A stretch of 37,459 nt of DNA from an uncultured Bacteroidales bacterium (GTDB lineage: Bacteria; Bacteroidota; Bacteroidia; Bacteroidales; GWA2-32-17). Of the stretch, positions 33,001 through 37,459 are shown piece by piece (the stretch's first letter is position 1; each line of letters opens with the position of its first letter). The notes beneath the pieces are model-generated. The model was not told the origin of the DNA. It made no database searches and saw only the letters and a program-made list of their open reading frames with translations. Location: assembly GCA_937960415.1 (NCBI GenBank), contig CALGPK010000093.1:1-37459 (forward strand). The letters run 5' to 3'. Both the position numbers and the translations under genes were made by a program.

Positions 33001-33864
33001 ATGAAAAAGAAACATAAACATTCATTTTTTACCAAATTACGCCACAAATATCGTCTCATTATCTACAATGATAATACCTTCGAAGAAGTTTTGCATTTTC
33101 GTCTTTCGAGATGGAACGTTGGCTTGTTGTTAGTACTGGGATCTATGCTGATTATTATTTTTACAACCTTTGTTATTGCTTATACCCCCTTACGAGAATA
33201 CATACCGGGTTATCCCGATGCCGAGGTATTACAAAAAGCAAAAAGCAACCAGATGTTTATTGACTCTATTGCAGAACGATTGAGAATTCAGGAAAAATAT
33301 TTAAACAATTTGAAATATTTGATATTATACGGCGAACCCATCACCCAACATACCGTTATGACTGCCGATACAACAAAAAATTACAAAAACCTGATGCTCG
33401 AACCATCGGCTGAAGATTCGGCTTTTCGAAAAAAAATAGAACAAGAAACCAAATACAGCATATCGAACGATAAAACGTTACATTCTGTTTTTGTTCAAAG
33501 TCATTATTTTACACCTACAAAGGGTATTATTACCAATCGTTTCGATCGAAACAGCAAGCATTTTGGCGTGGATATCGTTACCAAAGCTAAAGAAGTGGTA
33601 AACTGCATTTTAGATGGTTATGTTGTTTTTGCGGGTTTTACCTCTCAGTCTGGAAATACCATTATTATACAACACAAAGAAAATATATTATCGGCATATA
33701 AACATCTCGAACAAATAATGGTTACAATAGGCGACAAAGTCGCAGCAGGGTCTATTATAGGAATTGTGGGCAACACCGGCGAATTAACCACAGGTCCACA
33801 TTTGCATTTCGAACTCTGGTACAACGGTCAACCCATAAATCCCGAAAATATTATGAAGTTTTAA
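33001..33864 (+). CDS. M23-family (LytM-type) peptidoglycan endopeptidase
   Basis: This 287-residue, inner-membrane-anchored protein has a basic N-terminal cytoplasmic stretch, one helix at about 40-62 (VGLLLVLGSMLIIIFTTFVI), a helical linker (about 75-105) and the lasso-type M23 domain from about 175. The zinc ligands are in HFGVDIV (HxxxD) and GPHLHFELW (HxH), so the enzyme should be active. Members cut peptide cross-links of the cell wall or regulate division. The next gene, ispC, starts 2 bases later, an arrangement seen in other Bacteroidota. Confidence 0.93.
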   Translation: MKKKHKHSFFTKLRHKYRLIIYNDNTFEEVLHFRLSRWNVGLLLVLGSMLIIIFTTFVIAYTPLREYIPGYPDAEVLQKAKSNQMFIDSIAERLRIQEKYLNNLKYLILYGEPITQHTVMTADTTKNYKNLMLEPSAEDSAFRKKIEQETKYSISNDKTLHSVFVQSHYFTPTKGIITNRFDRNSKHFGVDIVTKAKEVVNCILDGYVVFAGFTSQSGNTIIIQHKENILSAYKHLEQIMVTIGDKVAAGSIIGIVGNTGELTTGPHLHFELWYNGQPINPENIMKF

Positions 33865-33865
33865 T

Positions 33866-35017
33866 ATGAAACGACAAAGTATAGGCATATTAGGTTCAAC
33901 TGGTTCTATTGGTACGCAAGCTATTGAAGTTGTAAGAGATAATTCAGAACGATACGAAGTAGATTTTCTTACTGCCAATTCAAATGCCGAATTACTCATA
34001 AAGCAAGCTATTGAATTAATTCCCAATGCGGTGGTTATTTACGACGAAACACAGTACTCGTTGGTGAAAGAATCCCTCTCGCATTTACCTATAAAAGTTT
34101 TTTGTGGCGAACAATCGGTCATTGATTACATCGATATTAGCGAATGTCAGACGGTGCTGGTGGCTATATCGGGGTTCGCTGGTTTGATGCCCGTACTGAA
34201 AGCTATCGAAAAGAAAAAACGCATTGCCCTTGCCAACAAAGAAGTACTGGTAGTTGCTGGCGAAATTGTAAAAAGTTTGGTAGAAAAATACCGTGTCGAT
34301 TTTATACCCGTGGATTCCGAACATTCGGCCTTATTTCAATGTTTGATGGGAGAAGATTTGAATCAGGTTGAAAAAATCATACTTACTGCATCGGGAGGAC
34401 CATTTCGTAACTTTACCAAAGAACATCTGCTAACAGTTAAAGCCAGTCAGGCGCTCTGTCATCCTACATGGAAAATGGGAAACAAGATAACTATCGACTC
34501 GGCTACACTTATGAACAAAGGACTTGAGGTTATTGAAACATTTTGGCTTTTTGGTTTCATGCCCGAACAAATCGATGTACTTATCCATCCGCAGTCGGTT
34601 ATTCACAGTATGGTGCAATTTTCGGATGGAAGCATAAAAGCCCAACTCAGTAAGCCCGATATGAAAATACCCATTCAGTTTGCTTTTTCCTTTCCTTACC
34701 GACATGCAAATACATTTGAAAAAACATCGTTCAGTCATTTAGCCAATTTAACATTTGAAAAACCCGACCACGAACGCTTCCCTTGCTTAAATCTGGCATA
34801 CCAGGCTTTAAAAAAAGGAGGCAATGTGCCCTGTATTCTCAATGCAGCCAACGAAATAGCTGTTGATGCATATTTAAAAGACAAAATTGGTTTTTACGAT
34901 ATACCACGAATTGTTTATGAATCCATTAGCAAAATTTCGTTAATTCAACAACCTACATTACAACAACTAATTGATACTGACAAAGAAACTCGTATCTTTG
35001 CACAGTCTATAATTTAA
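33866..35017 (+). CDS. ispC: 1-deoxy-D-xylulose 5-phosphate reductoisomerase
   Basis: The product (also called Dxr) has 383 residues, the second enzyme of the MEP pathway, using NADPH and a divalent metal. The motifs are GILGSTGSIGTQAIEVV (NADPH loop), ALANKEVLVVAGE, PVDSEHSALFQCL (metal ligands), LTASGGPFR and CHPTWKMGNKITIDSATLMN, then NKGLEVIE, followed by IHPQSVIHSMVQF. Length is normal. It is cotranscribed with the M23 peptidase gene upstream and rseP downstream (5-base gap). Confidence 0.97.
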   Translation: MKRQSIGILGSTGSIGTQAIEVVRDNSERYEVDFLTANSNAELLIKQAIELIPNAVVIYDETQYSLVKESLSHLPIKVFCGEQSVIDYIDISECQTVLVAISGFAGLMPVLKAIEKKKRIALANKEVLVVAGEIVKSLVEKYRVDFIPVDSEHSALFQCLMGEDLNQVEKIILTASGGPFRNFTKEHLLTVKASQALCHPTWKMGNKITIDSATLMNKGLEVIETFWLFGFMPEQIDVLIHPQSVIHSMVQFSDGSIKAQLSKPDMKIPIQFAFSFPYRHANTFEKTSFSHLANLTFEKPDHERFPCLNLAYQALKKGGNVPCILNAANEIAVDAYLKDKIGFYDIPRIVYESISKISLIQQPTLQQLIDTDKETRIFAQSII

Positions 35018-35022
35018 TTATT

Positions 35023-36345
35023 ATGAATGAAGTTTTAATTAAAGCCATTCAGCTTATTTTGAGTTTATCTATTCTGGTTATCATTCACGAACTAGGACAC
35101 TTCTTTTTTGCCCGCTTGTTTAAAACACGTGTCGAAAAATTCTATTTGTTTTTTAATCCCTGGTTTTCGTTGTATAAAAAGAAAATTGGCGAAACAGAAT
35201 ACGGAATTGGCTGGCTGCCATTGGGAGGTTATGTTAAAATTTCGGGTATGATAGACGAATCGATGGATAAAGAGCAAATGAAACAACCACCACAGCCTTA
35301 TGAGTTTCGCTCAAAAAAAAGCTGGCAACGACTGTTAATTATGTTAGGGGGCATCTTATTCAATATTTTGCTTGCCTTTGTTATATACAGTATGGTATTG
35401 TTTACATGGGGCGAAAAGTACTTACCTGCTAACAATGCCATTTACGGTATTATGACCGACTCGCTAGGAAAATCTATCGGTTTAAAAAATGGTGATATAA
35501 TTTTGTCGCTTGATAACCAACCCGTTGATAATTTTAGAAAAATTACTCACGATATTTTGCTCAATGATGTAAAAACCATTCAAGTAAAACGCAACGATAG
35601 TGTTCTCAATATTTCTATTCCCGAGCATATTAAACCAGCACTTATTAAAAATCCAATGTTTGTAGAAGTTCGATTCCCCTTTATTATTGATAATTTTATA
35701 GATAACAGTGCTGCCAAAAAAGCCGGTTTCAAAAAAGGCGATCAATTTCTATCCATCAACGATGAGCCAGCCACCTTTTTCGATGAGGTACGCGATAAAC
35801 TATCGGCACATAAAAACGAAACGGTTAGAATTAAAGTTTTGCGAAACAACGATACTATAACGCTCGAAGTACTTGTGCCCGACAATGGTAAGCTTGGAGT
35901 TTTTCCTGTAAGTAACATGGAGCAATTTTTTAAACTCAAAGAAATCAAATACGGTTTTTTTGCTTCGTTTTCGGCAGGTGTAAGCAAAACGTTTGATATG
36001 CTCGATAGTTACATAAAGCAATTTAAATTACTGTTTTCGCCCGAAACCAAAGCGTACGAATCTATCGGTGGTTTTATTACTATCGGTAAAATATTTCCTT
36101 CCGAATGGGATTGGATGTCGTTCTGGAGCATGACGGCATTTTTGTCGATTATTTTAGCATTTATGAATTTTTTGCCTATTCCGGCTCTCGACGGAGGCCA
36201 TGTGTTATTCCTTCTTTACGAAATGGTTACACGTAGAAAACCCTCCGAAAAGTTTCTCGAATATGCTCAAATTGTTGGTATGGCGTTGTTGTTTGCCTTG
36301 CTAATATATGCTAATGGTAACGATATTGTTAAGTTATTTAAGTAA
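35023..36345 (+). CDS. rseP: RIP site-2 zinc metalloprotease RseP
   Basis: The product has 440 residues and cleaves membrane-embedded anti-sigma factors or signal-peptide remnants. The active site is HELGH at residues 22-26 in the first helix, completed by NFLPIPALDGGH in a late helix. GGYVKISGM and two PDZ-like domains lie between (about 125-200 and 215-295; SIGLKNGDIILSLDNQPV and AAKKAGFKKGDQFLSINDEP). The length is normal for Bacteroidota. It is the last gene of the M23-ispC-rseP unit. No clear intrinsic terminator follows; repeat copy C lies 29 bases downstream. Confidence 0.96.
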   Translation: MNEVLIKAIQLILSLSILVIIHELGHFFFARLFKTRVEKFYLFFNPWFSLYKKKIGETEYGIGWLPLGGYVKISGMIDESMDKEQMKQPPQPYEFRSKKSWQRLLIMLGGILFNILLAFVIYSMVLFTWGEKYLPANNAIYGIMTDSLGKSIGLKNGDIILSLDNQPVDNFRKITHDILLNDVKTIQVKRNDSVLNISIPEHIKPALIKNPMFVEVRFPFIIDNFIDNSAAKKAGFKKGDQFLSINDEPATFFDEVRDKLSAHKNETVRIKVLRNNDTITLEVLVPDNGKLGVFPVSNMEQFFKLKEIKYGFFASFSAGVSKTFDMLDSYIKQFKLLFSPETKAYESIGGFITIGKIFPSEWDWMSFWSMTAFLSIILAFMNFLPIPALDGGHVLFLLYEMVTRRKPSEKFLEYAQIVGMALLFALLIYANGNDIVKLFK

Positions 36346-36373
36346 GAAAGCTTATGTAAATTTCTTTTCGTAG

Positions 36374-36471
36374 TTAATTTTTTTCTGTACCGAAGATGCA
36401 TTTGATTTTTTAAATGGAGGACTTCCTTAAATCGCTCTATCTGAGGAGCACAGTGAACAATTGAGGTTTAA
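36374..36471 (-). repeat. dispersed intergenic element, copy C (inverted)
   Basis: Read on the minus strand this begins TTAAACCTCAATTGTTCACT, continues to GATAGAGCGATTT and then to CAGAAAAAAATTAA. It is the same order of blocks as copies A and B, with more divergence and a shorter middle. It lies directly downstream of rseP. Confidence 0.55.
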
Positions 36472-36567
36472 TTATTCGTTTACCTTTCTTCGTTAGCTCA
36501 TACAGATGGTATATCAGAGAGTCTATTTTGTGCTTTCATTAGGGCATGTGGGTTGTTTGGGTTTAGA

Positions 36568-36617
36568 GGTTGTCGTTTCGATATTTTTCTCTGCAAAAGC
36601 AGAGAAAAACTCAACGA
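36568..36617. repeat. hairpin repeat unit 1 (GGTTGTCGTTTCG ... ACTCAACGA)
   Basis: GGTTGTCGTTTCG at 36568-36580 and ACTCAACGA enclose a perfect 11-bp inverted repeat, TTTTTCTCTGC / GCAGAGAAAAA, with loop AAAA (36584-36609). The outer parts are shared with unit 2; the inner hairpin is not. Confidence 0.6.
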
Positions 36618-36630
36618 GAGTGTGGTTTTG

Positions 36631-36671
36631 GGTTGTCGTTTCGGTACGCTCTTACGAGCTACTCAACGACA
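36631..36671. repeat. hairpin repeat unit 2 (GGTTGTCGTTTCG ... ACTCAACGAC)
   Basis: The same 13-base left end as unit 1 is followed by GTACGCTCTTACGAGCT and ACTCAACGACA. TTGTCGTT and AACGACAA are the outer inverted arms. Confidence 0.6.
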
Positions 36672-36774
36672 ATATGGTTTTTGTGCCTTCAAAACATTCC
36701 ATAACAAATACACAACTCGCCCTCATCGACTACTGAGCTTGTCGTATCAAATACAGAACTTGCCGCCATATCGT

Positions 36775-36794
36775 ACACTGAGCTTGTCGAAGTG
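36775..36794. repeat. CACTGAGCTTGTCGAAGTG intergenic repeat
   Basis: This is an imperfect palindrome (CACT/AGTG and CTTCGAC-like arms), well known as a dispersed intergenic repeat in Bacteroidota. A partial copy, CTACTGAGCTTGTCGTATC, lies at about 36729-36747, and a variant lies near 766-786. Confidence 0.55.
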
Positions 36795-37459
36795 TAGCCT
36801 GCCCAACCCTCAACACTCTAAAAACACTACTATTTTTTGTTATCTTTTTCCCGACTTCGTACTTTTTATGCTTAATTTACTGATATACAAATACATACAA
36901 AATCATGTAGGCACTACACGATATGGTATGTAATTATATTTCAATAGGTTATTTTATTAAAAAAGGATTTCATTTAATTTTAAACCGGTTTTGCTTAATA
37001 TACTCTTTTTTATATCCATGTTGGGCAAAAGGTGAACCATACGCTGCTTGACTTTATCCCCAAATAGCACATTGTCAACTATTTGAACAGATTCTTTTGA
37101 GCAAATTAGGCAATTTTTTTATTCTTACAAATATGCTGCACAGATAAATAAAAAAAAACATTAGACACTATAAACCAGTTTTTTTTTAAACCATAAAAAC
37201 ATAAGTCGCTGTATGTCGATTTGTTAAATTTTTAAAAAACCGAAAATTTTTAAAAAAGTGACGAAGTCAGGAGTTTATTTTTTTAGCATATCATAAAATT
37301 ATCACCTCAGAAGCTTTTTCGAGCATCAATACTTTTCACACGCTTTGTCATGAAATTTGTACGTGCATGATAACTTAATAAAAGGTGCAGCAACATAAAC
37401 GTTCTACTTAATAAATCATCTTATGGGCATTTAAGAGCATCAAGGGCAATACAAATTTC
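36795..37459. other. right-end stretch without a supported gene
   Basis: The open plus-strand frames between 36506 and 36933 run through the hairpin repeats and have no domain pattern. From about 36950 the DNA is AT-rich with short broken frames. A minus-strand frame of about 54 codons ending at 36957 (KESVQIVDNVLFGDKVKQR near its start) could be a gene remnant, but has no start context or recognised family. No RNA or origin motif was seen. Confidence 0.35.

Noticed and set aside
36506-36933. Two plus-strand frames (76 and 126 codons) after rseP
   Set aside because: They are built from the hairpin repeats and contain no conserved motif; their openness follows from the repeat sequence.
36957-37125. 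Minus-strand fragment with KNCLICSKESVQIVDNVLFGDK as a truncated gene
   Set aside because: About 54 codons, no start codon or ribosome site in place, no confident family match; kept only as a possible remnant.

Overview
The window reads as a chromosomal segment of a low-GC, Gram-negative member of the Bacteroidota, probably an uncultured Bacteroidales-type lineage. The support is a TonB-dependent receptor with a carboxypeptidase-regulatory N-domain followed by a DUF4249 lipoprotein, the type IX secretion protein PorV, a BatA-type VWA membrane protein, a FISUMP-domain surface protein, and repeated matches to the Bacteroidota promoter (TTTG, 17-21 bases, TANNTTTG) with few Shine-Dalgarno sites. 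No prophage, insertion sequence, transposase, integrase, rRNA or CRISPR array was seen.

Layout. 1-2780: accessory-looking left end. It holds the 3' end of a FISUMP surface protein with a sharp internal codon-use change, a protein made of six 20-residue repeats, a small membrane protein, and two direct copies of a structured intergenic element; a third, inverted copy lies at 36374-36471. 2782-7068 (-): thioredoxin reductase, then the TonB receptor/DUF4249 pair. 7159-7232: tRNA-Pro(GGG). 7300-10694 (+): BatA-like protein and ornithine aminotransferase. 11143-13677 (+): a membrane SpoIIE phosphatase and a radical SAM/SPASM protein. 13669-16360 (-): a sugar epimerase, DegT aminotransferase and NeuD-type acyltransferase joined by ATGA overlaps. 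16504-18249 (+): DUF2795 protein, Nim-like flavoprotein, SiaB-like kinase and SiaC-like phosphoprotein. 18314-21898 (-): sufBCD. 22031-25324 (+): M28 peptidase, porV, ispF. 25304-30117 (-): HsdR-N-like nuclease-fold protein, ruvC, DMT transporter, TPR protein, short family-5 binding lipoprotein. 30272-31060 (+): secreted protein with a sorting-domain-like tail. 31073-32513 (-): HAD hydrolase, membrane-anchored acidic protein, very basic exported protein. 32557-36345 (+): Rieske-like lipoprotein, M23 peptidase, ispC (dxr), rseP. 36346-37459: about 1.1 kb with no convincing gene, rich in hairpin repeats.

How the genes work together. IspF and IspC are two steps of the MEP isoprenoid pathway. SufBCD is the Fe-S assembly scaffold, with its cysteine desulfurase elsewhere. 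The SpoIIE phosphatase, SiaB-like kinase and SiaC-like protein could form a phosphorylation-controlled partner switch, although the phosphatase is about 4.7 kb away and no diguanylate cyclase is present. The three sugar genes fit late steps of an N-acylated amino sugar for surface glycans. PorV, the receptor pair, RseP and the M23 peptidase are envelope functions.

Limits: no searches were run. Family names rest on motifs and recall. Coordinates of short sites may be off by one or two bases near homopolymer runs. For several genes an internal ATG was chosen over a longer TTG or ATG start, with the reason given.
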